Below are positions 39,140 to 49,500 of a stretch of 64,000 nucleotides of DNA, in pieces. Made by a program: the position numbers and the translations under genes. Source of the stretch: Opitutales bacterium (GTDB taxonomy: Bacteria > Verrucomicrobiota > Verrucomicrobiia > Opitutales > Seribacteraceae); the NCBI GenBank assembly GCA_028101545.1, contig JAOHKZ010000005.1, forward strand, positions 1 to 64,000. The letters run 5' to 3'. Every line of letters starts with the position of its first letter. The first letter of the stretch is position 1. A model generated the notes under the pieces. The model searched no databases, was not told where the DNA came from, and worked only from the letters and a program-made list of their open reading frames with translations.

Positions 39140-40546
39140 TTATTTTATTGTAATAGTAAAAGGAGATGCGGGTAAGCCAGCAGCGTTAGCAAGATTTACA
39201 TCCAACTTTTCTTTGCCCATATCACTTTCCGAAGCATAACGCAGCACAGTTGGTGATTGAATATCTGTTGCTGTTAAAATAATTGTGTCATTTACTATTT
39301 TTGCAGTGGCCTTAAAAAAATCTATACCATTTTCAGAGAGGTAAAAGCCACGTAATGCTTTAGCGTCTGAACTAACTAATGGACTCTTCGATTTTTTAAA
39401 AGAAATAATTGTCTGTTTTTCTTTCACGAACACTTTATCAACCACCGGTCCGGAATAGATAATATTTTTCTTATAAACTTTGGCTAAGGCAGCAAGAGCC
39501 AAACGATGACCAATTGGCTTTTTTGTAATTGGGTGAATGGGGTGATTATCCGGATTCCAATCCTTAGAAAGATCAATTGTTATAACTAAGAAAGAATTTG
39601 TCAGCTTTTCATCAATCTGACGTTGGGCATCCCTAAAGGCGTGCCAGTTGTTTCGTTCATAACGTGGGAGTTGAACAAAATAGAAGGGTAGATTATCATT
39701 ACCCCAGCTTTTACGCCAATCTTTGACCATAGCAGGAAAGAGTTTTTTCTGCTCTTCAGCACGTGAGACATTTGCACTGCCTTGGTACCAGACAAAGCCT
39801 TTGACAGCAAATGGCATTACTGTTTTCAACATACGATTATATAAAAACGATGAAGTATTTCGCTTTGGGTGCTCAGCTTTGTTTAATAATCGTTTTTCTA
39901 GTTTTTCCCAAACAGGAAACCCCATCTTTAAGACTTCGGGACTGCACCAGGTTTCTGTTATTGTGCCACCATAACAACATTTGATTAGTCCAATTGGTAT
40001 GCCGATTTCTTTCTGTAATTTAGCAACAAAGAAATAGCCAACTGCGCTTTGTCCTGCTCTTGTTTTAGGGGTATCAATCTCCCAGGTCGTACCAAGTGGC
40101 CCTTCCTTATTTTCTAATTCTTTGGAAACGTTGAAGAATCGTAAGTTAGGATTCAGGGGTTCAGAAATTGCTTCCTTAGCACCTTTGACATTACCAAGTT
40201 TCATTCCCATATTTGATTGACCAGAAGCCAACCAAACATCACCGATCAAAATATTTTTAATCACTTTCTCAAAACCATCGGAGCTCTGAATAATCATTGA
40301 TTGTGGCTTCTTATTGGCTTTCATTGCCGGAAAACTAAGGTGCCATTTACCGTTTTTTGCAGCGATTTCCTTCTTCATACCGGCAAAGGAAACTGATATC
40401 TTTATATCGTCCTTAGATTTGCCCCATACAGCAATATCAGTGTTGCGCTGTAAAATCATATTATCAGAAAAGACATCGGCGATTTCTGTTGCATCCAGAT
40501 TCGTAAATATAGCTGTGTAAATGAGAAACATTAAAAGTTTTTTCAT
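39140..40546 (-). CDS. Sialate O-acetylesterase
   Basis: ATG at 40546 preceded by AAAAGGAG; FSDNMILQRNTDIAVWGKS; WLASGQSNMGMKLG; KGFVWYQGSANVSRAEEQ. Confidence 0.88.
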   Translation of the reverse strand: MKKLLMFLIYTAIFTNLDATEIADVFSDNMILQRNTDIAVWGKSKDDIKISVSFAGMKKEIAAKNGKWHLSFPAMKANKKPQSMIIQSSDGFEKVIKNILIGDVWLASGQSNMGMKLGNVKGAKEAISEPLNPNLRFFNVSKELENKEGPLGTTWEIDTPKTRAGQSAVGYFFVAKLQKEIGIPIGLIKCCYGGTITETWCSPEVLKMGFPVWEKLEKRLLNKAEHPKRNTSSFLYNRMLKTVMPFAVKGFVWYQGSANVSRAEEQKKLFPAMVKDWRKSWGNDNLPFYFVQLPRYERNNWHAFRDAQRQIDEKLTNSFLVITIDLSKDWNPDNHPIHPITKKPIGHRLALAALAKVYKKNIIYSGPVVDKVFVKEKQTIISFKKSKSPLVSSDAKALRGFYLSENGIDFFKATAKIVNDTIILTATDIQSPTVLRYASESDMGKEKLDVNLANAAGLPASPFTITIK

Positions 40547-40569
40547 GATACTACTCCTTTTAATTCTTT

Positions 40570-40896
40570 TTATTTTTTCCTCCACCAAAGACATCTGCCC
40601 TTTAGGCATGTCCAGGAGTATGAGGGATCGGAATGAACCGAATCGAGTCCATTCTTTTTAGCGATGTCTACCCACTCTTCCAGCCATCGGCAGATAGGTT
40701 GGCTGCCTTTTGAGACTTTGATATAGAGGACCTCTTCGTCTTTAAACAATTTCCCGGCCTCAGGCATGAAACCAGCATTGGGGTTCATCCGCACCATATT
40801 CGATTGCCCGGAGAGAATGAACAGGTGAACCGGCTTGTCCGCTGCTGTTACTACAGATGCAGTGAGCAAGAGTGTTAAAAGGGTGATGATTTTCAT
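40570..40896 (-). pseudogene. Truncated chimeric SGNH esterase gene: paralog of 49787..50560 fused to a patch of the 43922..45148 gene
   Basis: First ~85 codons match MKTLSLF..GLD of 49787..50560; then SVHSDPSYS, identical to the fuconate dehydratase ORF (DSVHSDPSYS); then an out-of-context tail CLKGRCLWWRKK. Confidence 0.85.
40642..40887. repeat. Direct repeat copy 1 (SGNH gene 5' portion)
   Basis: Ungapped hand alignment to 50288..50533; about 18 mismatches in 246 positions. Confidence 0.85.
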
Positions 40897-40963
40897 TTTG
40901 TATTTTGTGGAACGCTTTTTCCTTAATCTTGATGGTCGTTTCTGTTCGTCTAATTTGAAGGCT

Positions 40964-42244
40964 CTACTTCCCCAGCAACCCGGGCAACCAGAGACTGAAT
41001 GCCGGAATAAATGTGATCAGCAGCAGGGTAATCAGCAGTGGAATCAGAAACGGAACGGTGCCGCGAGCTACCGATTGAACCGGGCTGCCGGTGACAGAGC
41101 TGAGCACGTATAGCACTAAACCGACAGGAGGCGTCAGCAGACCGAGGACCAGGTTGAGAATCATCACGATACCGAAATGCAGCGGGTCGATACCGAATTC
41201 GGTAGCAGCCGGCAGTAGCACGGGAATGGTGATCAATAGCGCGGCTACGGGTTCGAGAAGCATCCCGATGACCAGCAAAACGATGTTAACCAGCAGCAGA
41301 AATACATAGGGGTTATCGGTCAGCTTCAGCATCACCTCGGTCACTGCCTGAGGCCCTTGTTCGCGGGCGATGACCCAACCGAACAAGCCAGCTGCTGCGA
41401 CGATGAACAGAATCGATCCGGTAGTTGAGGCCGTTCTAACGAGGACGCTGCGGAAGCCTTTGAAAGAAAGCGACCGGTAAAATACGCTCAGAATCAGCAC
41501 CCACACAACTGCCGCCGCCGCCGCTTCGGTCGGAGTGAAGATTCCGCCGAGAATACCGCCGAGAATGATGACCGGAGTCAGCAGAACCGGAAGCGCCATT
41601 TTGATCGCTATGGAGACAGGAATGGCCTGGGCGCATGCTTCCCCTTCAGACATAGGATTTTTGCGGGCGTAGCGATAAACAAAGACACTGAGGATCAAAG
41701 ACAGCGCCAATGCCGGAAGGACTCCCGCAAAGAACAAAGCTCCAACAGAAACACCTGCTGAAACGGCATAGACAATCGCCGGGATACTGGGCGGCATGAT
41801 CGGCCCGATCAGTGATGAGGCACCGGTCAATCCGAGTGCGAATTTTTCGTCGTAGCCGCGTTTCTTCATCGCCGGGACGAGAACGGACCCCAGCCCGGCA
41901 GCGTCGGCGATAGCAGCGCCGCTCATCCAGGAAAAGGTCAGACTACTGAAAACATTGACGAATCCCAGGTTGCCGGGAAGCTTTTTGAACAGCGTAAGCA
42001 GCAGCTGAAACAGACGATCAGCCAGGCCACCTACGTTGCTCAGGTAACCGGTCATAATAAACAGAGGCACGGCCAGTAACGGGAAGGAATCCACTGATCC
42101 GACGGTCTGCTGCAGCGCTACGCCAAGGGAGATGTCCGGCGACCAGGCAACGTAAACTAGGCACGGCAACAGCATGCTGATAGCAACCGGAACTCTCACA
42201 AACAAGAGCACCAACATGGCGATAACAAGAATACCCAGGATCAT
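40964..42244 (-). CDS. dctM: TRAP transporter large permease DctM
   Basis: MILGILVIAMLVLLFVRVPVAISMLLPCLVY; LTGASSLIGPIMPPSIPAIVYA; GLLTPPVGLVLYV. ATG at 42244 overlaps the DctQ stop. Confidence 0.93.
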   Translation of the reverse strand: MILGILVIAMLVLLFVRVPVAISMLLPCLVYVAWSPDISLGVALQQTVGSVDSFPLLAVPLFIMTGYLSNVGGLADRLFQLLLTLFKKLPGNLGFVNVFSSLTFSWMSGAAIADAAGLGSVLVPAMKKRGYDEKFALGLTGASSLIGPIMPPSIPAIVYAVSAGVSVGALFFAGVLPALALSLILSVFVYRYARKNPMSEGEACAQAIPVSIAIKMALPVLLTPVIILGGILGGIFTPTEAAAAAVVWVLILSVFYRSLSFKGFRSVLVRTASTTGSILFIVAAAGLFGWVIAREQGPQAVTEVMLKLTDNPYVFLLLVNIVLLVIGMLLEPVAALLITIPVLLPAATEFGIDPLHFGIVMILNLVLGLLTPPVGLVLYVLSSVTGSPVQSVARGTVPFLIPLLITLLLITFIPAFSLWLPGLLGK

Positions 42245-42813
42245 TTCCCCTCCGCCAATTCCAGTTGAAAGGCATCTTCTTCTACAGGTGTTTCGCGCGG
42301 AATTGGCCTGCCTGTCGCCACTACCTGAATCAGGTTGATCAGGCTGTGAATCGCCATTAGCAACAGGCCGATGCCACCCGCCCCGTACCACCAGCTTTTG
42401 GCAACGCCCAAAGCCGGCGATCCCACTTTACCTACATACCAGATAAACTTGGCACCGCCGATCAACAGCAGCAGGCAGGCACCTGCGACGACGATGTAGC
42501 TGAAGCATTCGATCAGAAACTTACCACGGTCGCCGACGCGAGAGGAAATCATATCGACCGCGATGTGCCTTCCCTGAGCCATGACGAATGCAGCCGAGAT
42601 AAAGGTCAGCCATATCAATGAAAGCCGTGCGACTTCTTCGCTCCACGAAAACGGTGCGCCAAATACATAGCGGGCAAAAACCTGCGTCGCCATCGTGGCC
42701 AGGATGATAAACAGCAAAAGAGCGGCAATCCCCTGCTCGCCGCGAATCATCCATCGAACCAGATTGGTCAGCGGCAGCGGTTTTTCATGGCTGGTGTCGT
42801 CGTTAGCACTCAT
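42241..42813 (-). CDS. dctQ: TRAP transporter small permease DctQ
   Basis: FARYVFGAPFSWSEEVARLSLIWLTFISAAFVMAQGRHIAVDMI; position between DctP and DctM. Confidence 0.93.
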   Translation of the reverse strand: MSANDDTSHEKPLPLTNLVRWMIRGEQGIAALLLFIILATMATQVFARYVFGAPFSWSEEVARLSLIWLTFISAAFVMAQGRHIAVDMISSRVGDRGKFLIECFSYIVVAGACLLLLIGGAKFIWYVGKVGSPALGVAKSWWYGAGGIGLLLMAIHSLINLIQVVATGRPIPRETPVEEDAFQLELAEGK

Positions 42814-43832
42814 GGAGCCTCCTCCCTGGTGATGCGGTTGTAGAGATCGCTGAAGGTGAACCCTTTTGAGAAATATTGCCGGCAGCGTTCACGGAAAGCA
42901 TCGACATCGACATCCTCGATGATTTGCATCGTCCCGTCTTTTCGCCACTGCTCGATCAGTTTCTTTTCGTCATCAACCGTTCCGCGATGAACGTCTTGCC
43001 CCAACTCCTGAACTACCTCCAGAAGTTTCTCCTGTTGCTTGTCACTCAGGCTTTGCCAGGTGCGTTCGTTGACCAGAATTTGAAGGGACGACTGAATATG
43101 GCCGGTCAGGTTGAGGTATTTCTGAACTTCGTGAAATCCCATCGCTTTGATCACCGGGACGGGATTCTCCTGACCATCGGCAATTCCCTGCTGAAGCGCC
43201 AGATAGACCTCGCTGAAGGCTATCGGCATTGGACTTGCGCCCAGCGATTCTCCGGATGCCTGCCAAACTCGGCTTCCGGGCATCCGCAATCGAAAGTTCT
43301 TCAGATCGTCGGGATGACGAATCGGCACATTGGATGTGATGTGCCGGGAGCCATAGACCCAGCAGTCTAGCATGCGCACACCGAACTTTTTGCGCAGCTC
43401 GTCCCACTCCGGAACCATCTCATCACTGCGCTGGTTTTCGAGCATATGGTCCAGATCGCGGGAGGCAAAGGCTGCATCAAACACGCCAATCGGTGGATGC
43501 CACATCGCCAGGAAAGAAGGCCCAGTGATCGCCAAATCCAGTTCCCCGGCCACGAGTTGTTCCAGCAGTTCGGATTCACTGCCAAGTTGTGAAGCCGGAT
43601 AGACCGTAATGTCCAGGGTGTCGATTTTCTCCCGGAGCCTTTCCGACAGAAAGGCTGTGCCATACGCATGAGTCGGAGAAGAGACCTCGTAGACATGTGC
43701 CATCCGCAACCGTCTTTTCCCATCATCTTCCGGTTGGCATCCGCACAACAAAATCGCCGCACAAACACAAATGAGTGGGCCAAATAGACATCGAGCCGAA
43801 GGTGTCGACCACGCGTGTCTGTCAGAATTCAT
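42810..43832 (-). CDS. dctP: TRAP transporter substrate-binding protein DctP (lipoprotein type)
   Basis: AILLCGCQPED lipobox; LRMAHVYEVSSPTHAYGTAFLSE; VYPASQLGSESELLEQLVAGELDLAI; LRMPGSRVWQASGESLGASPMPIAFSEVYLALQQGIADGQENP. Confidence 0.92.
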   Translation of the reverse strand: MNSDRHAWSTPSARCLFGPLICVCAAILLCGCQPEDDGKRRLRMAHVYEVSSPTHAYGTAFLSERLREKIDTLDITVYPASQLGSESELLEQLVAGELDLAITGPSFLAMWHPPIGVFDAAFASRDLDHMLENQRSDEMVPEWDELRKKFGVRMLDCWVYGSRHITSNVPIRHPDDLKNFRLRMPGSRVWQASGESLGASPMPIAFSEVYLALQQGIADGQENPVPVIKAMGFHEVQKYLNLTGHIQSSLQILVNERTWQSLSDKQQEKLLEVVQELGQDVHRGTVDDEKKLIEQWRKDGTMQIIEDVDVDAFRERCRQYFSKGFTFSDLYNRITREEAP

Positions 43833-43921
43833 TAGAGTCGAGTCAAGCGGTTTTAGTGTTACCTGAGGTTTCGATTTTTTTGGAACAATAATTTTCACGA
43901 ATCTGACGGGCTTCTCTTCAA

Positions 43922-45148
43922 TTAGCTGCAGAATTCACAACTGGCACCAACTTCATCAGGCACCCGGTAAACACCTTCTTCGACCCGGGCAGGAAACTCA
44001 AAATAGTCGCGGAGATGAGGTATGTATTCCAGGAATATCTTCTCAAGCCCCAGCGAAATATGATTAAACAGAACCAGGTGTTGATGAATCTGGCCCATAT
44101 CTCCGACATGAGGAACCACCTTCAGTCCAAACTTTTTCGCCATCAGACTCACCAGAATAAACTCATTCACTCCGCCCACCCGTGTGCAATCGACCTGGCA
44201 GAATTGCATCGCTTTGGCCTGCATAAAATTCTTGAACAACACAGCATGGGAAACGTGTTCACCAAGCGCGATCGCTGTCGGTGACAATTCGCGGGCCAGC
44301 TCTGCATGCGCCAGAACATCATCGGGATGAATGGGTTCTTCGATCCAGTAGGGATTCATTGCCTGAAATTCCCGGCCGATGCGAATCGCCTCGCCAAGGG
44401 ACCACTTCTGATTTGCATCCAGCATGATCGTAGCCTGATCTCCGGTTATTTCTCGAATCAATGTGGCACGGCGAACGTCGCGACTCGGGGCATCAGAGCC
44501 GACTTTGAGTTTCATTGCCGAAAATCCATTGTCTATCGCTCGTCGGGTGTTCTCGGCAATCAGTTCATCACTATAGTTAAACCAACCCACCGAAGTATCA
44601 TATCCCGGGTAGCCTGTTTCCAGAACGCCGGCTCTCTCCTGTTTTCCTTTCTTTGCCTGTTGAAGTATTTCCAGTGCCTCGGACTTATCGAGCGCGTCGT
44701 CAACCCAGGCAAAATCAAGTAGAGAAACGACCGCCTCCGGCTCGAGATCGATCAACAATTTCCAGAGTGGTTTATCCCGCTGCTTTGACCACAAATCGAA
44801 ACAGGCATTCACGATCGATGCTTGAGCCAGGTGAACAACTCCTTTCTGAGGACCAAGCCAGCGCAACTGAGGATGATTTGCCAGTCGATGGGAAACTTCG
44901 CCAAAGTTCGCCATCAGCTCGTCGACATCTTTGCCTACTAACTCCTCTGATAACAATTCGATAGCCTGGCAAATCAAATCCGTTCCCGCCCCAAGGTTAA
45001 ACGTGATGCCAATACCCGTTGTTCCCGAATCGGTATGCAAATAGGTGACCGCGTAGGAGTATGAGGGATCGGAATGAACCGAATCGACTCCTTCACCTTC
45101 TTTGAGTGTGAAACGCTTATCGTCGGTGGTAATAGCGGTGATAGTCAT
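43922..45148 (-). CDS. Enolase-superfamily protein, probable L-fuconate dehydratase
   Basis: LRWLGPQKGVVHLAQASIVNACFDLWSKQRDKPLWKLL; MKLKVGSD; TIMLDANQKW; WIEEPIHPDDV; ALGEHVSHAVLFKNFMQA; overall layout as in L-fuconate dehydratase. Confidence 0.8.
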   Translation of the reverse strand: MTITAITTDDKRFTLKEGEGVDSVHSDPSYSYAVTYLHTDSGTTGIGITFNLGAGTDLICQAIELLSEELVGKDVDELMANFGEVSHRLANHPQLRWLGPQKGVVHLAQASIVNACFDLWSKQRDKPLWKLLIDLEPEAVVSLLDFAWVDDALDKSEALEILQQAKKGKQERAGVLETGYPGYDTSVGWFNYSDELIAENTRRAIDNGFSAMKLKVGSDAPSRDVRRATLIREITGDQATIMLDANQKWSLGEAIRIGREFQAMNPYWIEEPIHPDDVLAHAELARELSPTAIALGEHVSHAVLFKNFMQAKAMQFCQVDCTRVGGVNEFILVSLMAKKFGLKVVPHVGDMGQIHQHLVLFNHISLGLEKIFLEYIPHLRDYFEFPARVEEGVYRVPDEVGASCEFCS

Positions 45149-45172
45149 TACTCAGATCTTGAATGCGTTAAT

Positions 45173-46567
45173 TTACGCTTCGCCCACTGTTGTCTTGCTA
45201 CCGCCGAAGCTGTCAGTCTCGACTCCGAGACGTTGGAGCATGGTCAGGTAGAGATCTGACAGCGGACGTTCTTCATCCGAGACGTTGCTTCTCCAGCCTT
45301 TATCAGATGAAATTCCGGACGAACTGGAATTATTTTCGTCGGTTCCAAACTTGAGATACTGTCCGTGCTTGAAGCCAAGATTGCTTCCGCCGGTAAGGAC
45401 GATCGGGTAGTTACGTGACAAGTGAAAAGCACTGGAGGCGGAACCGAATAAGGTCACGGTATTGTCCAGCATGGTGCCATTACCGTTTGGTTCAGGGGTA
45501 TCCTTCAGTCGCTGAAGGAAACGGCCGTATTCTTCCATGAGGAAGTTGCAGTAGTTGGAGAATTGCTCCCAACCATCTGGCTTCTTGGTATTATGCGAAA
45601 GCTGATGCGTAAGGTTATAACCAATCGCGCGAGCCAGGTAGTCACTGGCTCCAACACCGTTTTCACGACCAATTTGCCAGGTGGCGACCCGGGTGGAGTC
45701 GGTGCGAAAGGCGAGGTAGATCAATTCATACATCGTCTGGACATAGTTAAGCGGATCATCCGGGGTGACATCTAGATTCAGGTGGCTAACGTCTACCTGG
45801 GGCATAGGGATATCAAGCCAGCGCCGGGCTTTCTCGACGCGAATCTCTGTGTCACGAACTGATTGCAGGTATTCGTCGAGAGTGTCCTGGTCGTGACCAG
45901 AGAGCTTTTTGCGAAGCGAGTTAGCATCGCCCATTAAATCATCAAGTGCAGACTGGCAGATGGCCAGACGGCGCTCGGCGTCTTTACCGCTGCTCACAAA
46001 GAGTCTATCAAAAATCCGCTTGGGTCGATTTTCGGCAGGGATTGGACGACCCGCTTGATTGAAAGACAAGGTCTGCGCACCCCTCGGTGAACCAGTGCCA
46101 CCATCGGTTGAGAGCACTAGGGATGAAACACGGGTTTCATCACCAACTACGTTTGCATAGTATTGGTCCAGCGAGATGGAGTTCTGATAGTCCCCGCTGG
46201 CACCGGTGTCAGCTCCGGTCAGGAATTGGTCGGCATTTGAGTGACCATGCACACGACGCACTGCCGGGTGAGACATCCCGCCGACGACCGTCATCTTATC
46301 TCGCAGCGGTTCCAGTGGGCGCAAGCTATTGGTGAGTTGAAAGTAGCGTCCAGGATTGTGCGGGAACCAGCTGAATTCTTTAAACGCAGGATCATCGACT
46401 CGCGGCATGGGGACCCCGTCGGGCTGGTAGAAACAGGCCAGTCGTTTTGGATTTGTAACTGCAGCAGCCGATTTGGCAAAAGTCTCAAAACAGGGCAAGG
46501 CAAGGGCAAAGCCGCTGACCCCGCGCAGAAATTTTCGTCGATCCAATGAAGTTAGTTGAGTACTCAT
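45173..46567 (-). CDS. DUF1552 Tat-secreted protein
   Basis: DRRKFLRGVSGFALALPCFETFA Tat signal; GGMSHPAVRRVHGHSNADQFLTG; GGSNLGFKHGQYLKF. Confidence 0.88.
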   Translation of the reverse strand: MSTQLTSLDRRKFLRGVSGFALALPCFETFAKSAAAVTNPKRLACFYQPDGVPMPRVDDPAFKEFSWFPHNPGRYFQLTNSLRPLEPLRDKMTVVGGMSHPAVRRVHGHSNADQFLTGADTGASGDYQNSISLDQYYANVVGDETRVSSLVLSTDGGTGSPRGAQTLSFNQAGRPIPAENRPKRIFDRLFVSSGKDAERRLAICQSALDDLMGDANSLRKKLSGHDQDTLDEYLQSVRDTEIRVEKARRWLDIPMPQVDVSHLNLDVTPDDPLNYVQTMYELIYLAFRTDSTRVATWQIGRENGVGASDYLARAIGYNLTHQLSHNTKKPDGWEQFSNYCNFLMEEYGRFLQRLKDTPEPNGNGTMLDNTVTLFGSASSAFHLSRNYPIVLTGGSNLGFKHGQYLKFGTDENNSSSSGISSDKGWRSNVSDEERPLSDLYLTMLQRLGVETDSFGGSKTTVGEA

Positions 46568-46573
46568 GATTGA

Positions 46574-49500
46574 TTAGGAATTGAAAAGGTTGCTGAGAAT
46601 AATGTTACGAATAAGAGTCTTGAGACCGTCGCCTTCGCGCCGGGTTTTTGCCGTGATCTGTTCCAAACTGGTGCGATCGCCGAAACTCATCGGGCGACCG
46701 AGGGCGTAGGAAGTGAGCTTGTGGGTCATGGCACGGGCAAATTGATCCTGCCGAAGTTCCAGCAGGTAGCGCTTCAGGCCATCCATTCCCTGTAGTTTGT
46801 CGCCATTGAACAGCACGCCAACTGAATCTTCACTCCGCCATTTGCCGAGCGCATCGTAGTTTTCAAAGGCGATGCCCCAGGGATCGATTTTCTCGTGGCA
46901 GGAGGCGCAGGCAGGATCGTTGCGGTGATCGGCCATGCGTTCTTTTAGCGTCATCTTGAGTATCTTGGGATCAGCCAGGTCGATCTCCGGCACGGCGGGC
47001 GGTGGCGGTGGCGGTGGATCATGCAGGATGTTTTCCAGCAGCCAGATGCCGCGCTTTAGTGGATGCGAATGTTCGCCATCTGCATTCATCGCAAGCAATC
47101 CGGCCTGGGTGAGGATACCTCCACGACGGCTCTCAGGCTGCAAATCTACACGGCGAAATTCGCTGCCGAACACTTCTTTGATCCCGTAGTGGTTGGCGAG
47201 TTTTTCATTCAGCATGGTGTAGTCCGAATGCAGGAAATCGAGGATGTTGGAATCCTGCCGAAGCATCTCTGCAAACAACTCGATGGGTTCCTGGCCCATG
47301 GCTTCGCGCAGGTTCTCTTCCACTTCCTGGTAGTCGAGCAGAGCAAGGCCCAACCACTGTCTAACGAAGTGATGAGAAAACCGCGCTGAGCGCTCATCGG
47401 CCAACATACGATCTACCTGCTTTGCAAGTGTGTCGGGTTCACTCATGCGACCTGCCTCAGCTAGTTTCAGTAGTTTCTCATCGGGCACGCTACCCCATAG
47501 GAATATCGCCAGACGGGTTGCCAGATCGAAATTCGTAGGCTCGGGGGATTGCACGATATAGAGAAAGTTCGGCGATGAAATTACGGTAGCGAGCACTTCG
47601 AGCATCGCTTGCTGAGCGTCGTCGCAGGACGGACGGATCGCGTTGAACAAGGCTAGCTTCTTATCCAGTTCCAGTTCGGTCGGAGGGCGTCGCCAGGCCC
47701 GGCACATGAAATTGCTGAGGATTTTTCGAGGATTGGATTCCGGATCCACTCCCTCAGCAAACACTCGCAGATGTGACTCCAGCGGCCACTGATCGTAGTG
47801 GGGCGCAGTGACTTCGATGTAGTCGATGTGAATGCCACTGGAAGACAGATTTTGAAAAACCAGGTATTCGGAAGGGTTCGGTCGCTTGCCCAGTGGATGT
47901 TTACCACGGAAGGCGTTGCGCGAAATTTCGCCGAGGTGGATGTCCATTTCGTAGAACTCCGGGCTGTCTGACGTAGAGGTAACCGTCCATTCACCGACGC
48001 GGAATGAGGTTTTGGAATTGTTACTGGGCTGGTAACCGAAGTTGATGCGCAGGTCAGGGTGCGAGGGCGAATCGTTAGAGGATTGCCAGGCTCTGACACG
48101 CAGACGAAGCGTCCCGCTGGCAGGAAGAAAATCACCGAAATCCAGGAGTTGCTGCGTGTTTCCCGGCAACGCCAAAACATAATTGGAAACTTCGGGAGTT
48201 TCCGGCAATTCCTCAAGGGGGCGGAAACTGTTTCTACCATAACCGGATCGGGACGGGAATCCTCGCCCGGTCTCCAGATTGACGAAATGCGCTTTATTCG
48301 CGTCGTATGTCCAGGCAACCTCCTCCTGCTCCGCAAGCTTTGCTTGGGAAGCGGCGTCTGTTTTCTTCCTGAGTTTCTCAATACTACTTAGTCTGCCTTT
48401 CTGGAAGTTTGCCTCTGCTGATTCACCGGTAATGACATATCGAACCGGCTCCGGTTGCTCGCCACGAACTGTCGCTTTTGACAAGGCAGTGTGAGCGATT
48501 TCCCGATAGGTTTCGAACTGAGCCGAGGTCATCTGCAACATTTCGGAGCTATTCTGAAAGCCATCCTCCGATTCCGTTTCCGGAGGCAAATCCCTGGCGA
48601 AATCATAGGGCAAACCCAGCAGATCCTGAAGGGCGTAGCTGGTTTCGTAGCGGGTCAAACGGCGGAACGAAGTGTGCCCCTGTTCACTGCGCCGAGACTG
48701 GGACGCGACCAGTAACTCCTGCGAAATCCAGTCGACCACTTTGGCTCGATCCGCGTCGGCCAGCTCGACATCTTCTTCATCCGGCGGCGGCATTTCGCCC
48801 TGGCTGACCGTGTCGGTGATCTCTACCCACCAGGCTCCATCCTCGCCGTTAATCATGTCGGGATCGAGGGTGTCGACACGGAATTTTCCCTTCTGCTTAT
48901 CAGGTCCGTGGCACTTCACACAGGAAGCTTCGAGGAGAGGTTTGATTTCATGCTGAAAGGCTGTCAGGTTGGCTTTTGGCGGGCCGTCCGGCACAGCCAA
49001 CGCCTTTGGATCCAAGTATTTGGAAAACTTCTTTCCTTCGCTGCGCAGCTCTTCAATGGTCGGAACCGGTATTTTTTCGCCCAGCGCATCGATTTCCAAA
49101 ATCGCCGAGTGGGTATTGTTGTGCACCTCGCGAAATGTGAAGCGTAGATCGGTGACCGCGTCGAATGACGCGACTACACGCGTCACGGCTAATGCACCAC
49201 TCTTCTTTGCGGTGACTCCGGTAGCAACCGGCTGCCAGGTGGATCCTCCGTCAGAACTGAGAGCGACATCATAGTCCTGCCGGGCACGAGTATCGCGGTT
49301 CCACGAGAAAACGCGAATTTCATCCAGCCGCTTAATGCGCAGGTCTGAATACTTGACCACCCAGGGATCGCCCTGTTCATTTGGTGCAGCAAATATGCGG
49401 TGCCCCCCCGATCCATCGGTCATCCCAAAGTCGGTCCCACTCTGCAGTTTGAGATTGGATTGGAAGCGAACTCCCGAAAGCAGGTCATTCCGAGAAATCT

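Noticed and set aside
47653-48381. 242-aa minus-strand ORF overlapping the DUF1592 gene in another frame
   Set aside because: Arg/Ser/Pro-rich shadow frame in GC-richer DNA; the DUF1592 frame has clear motifs.
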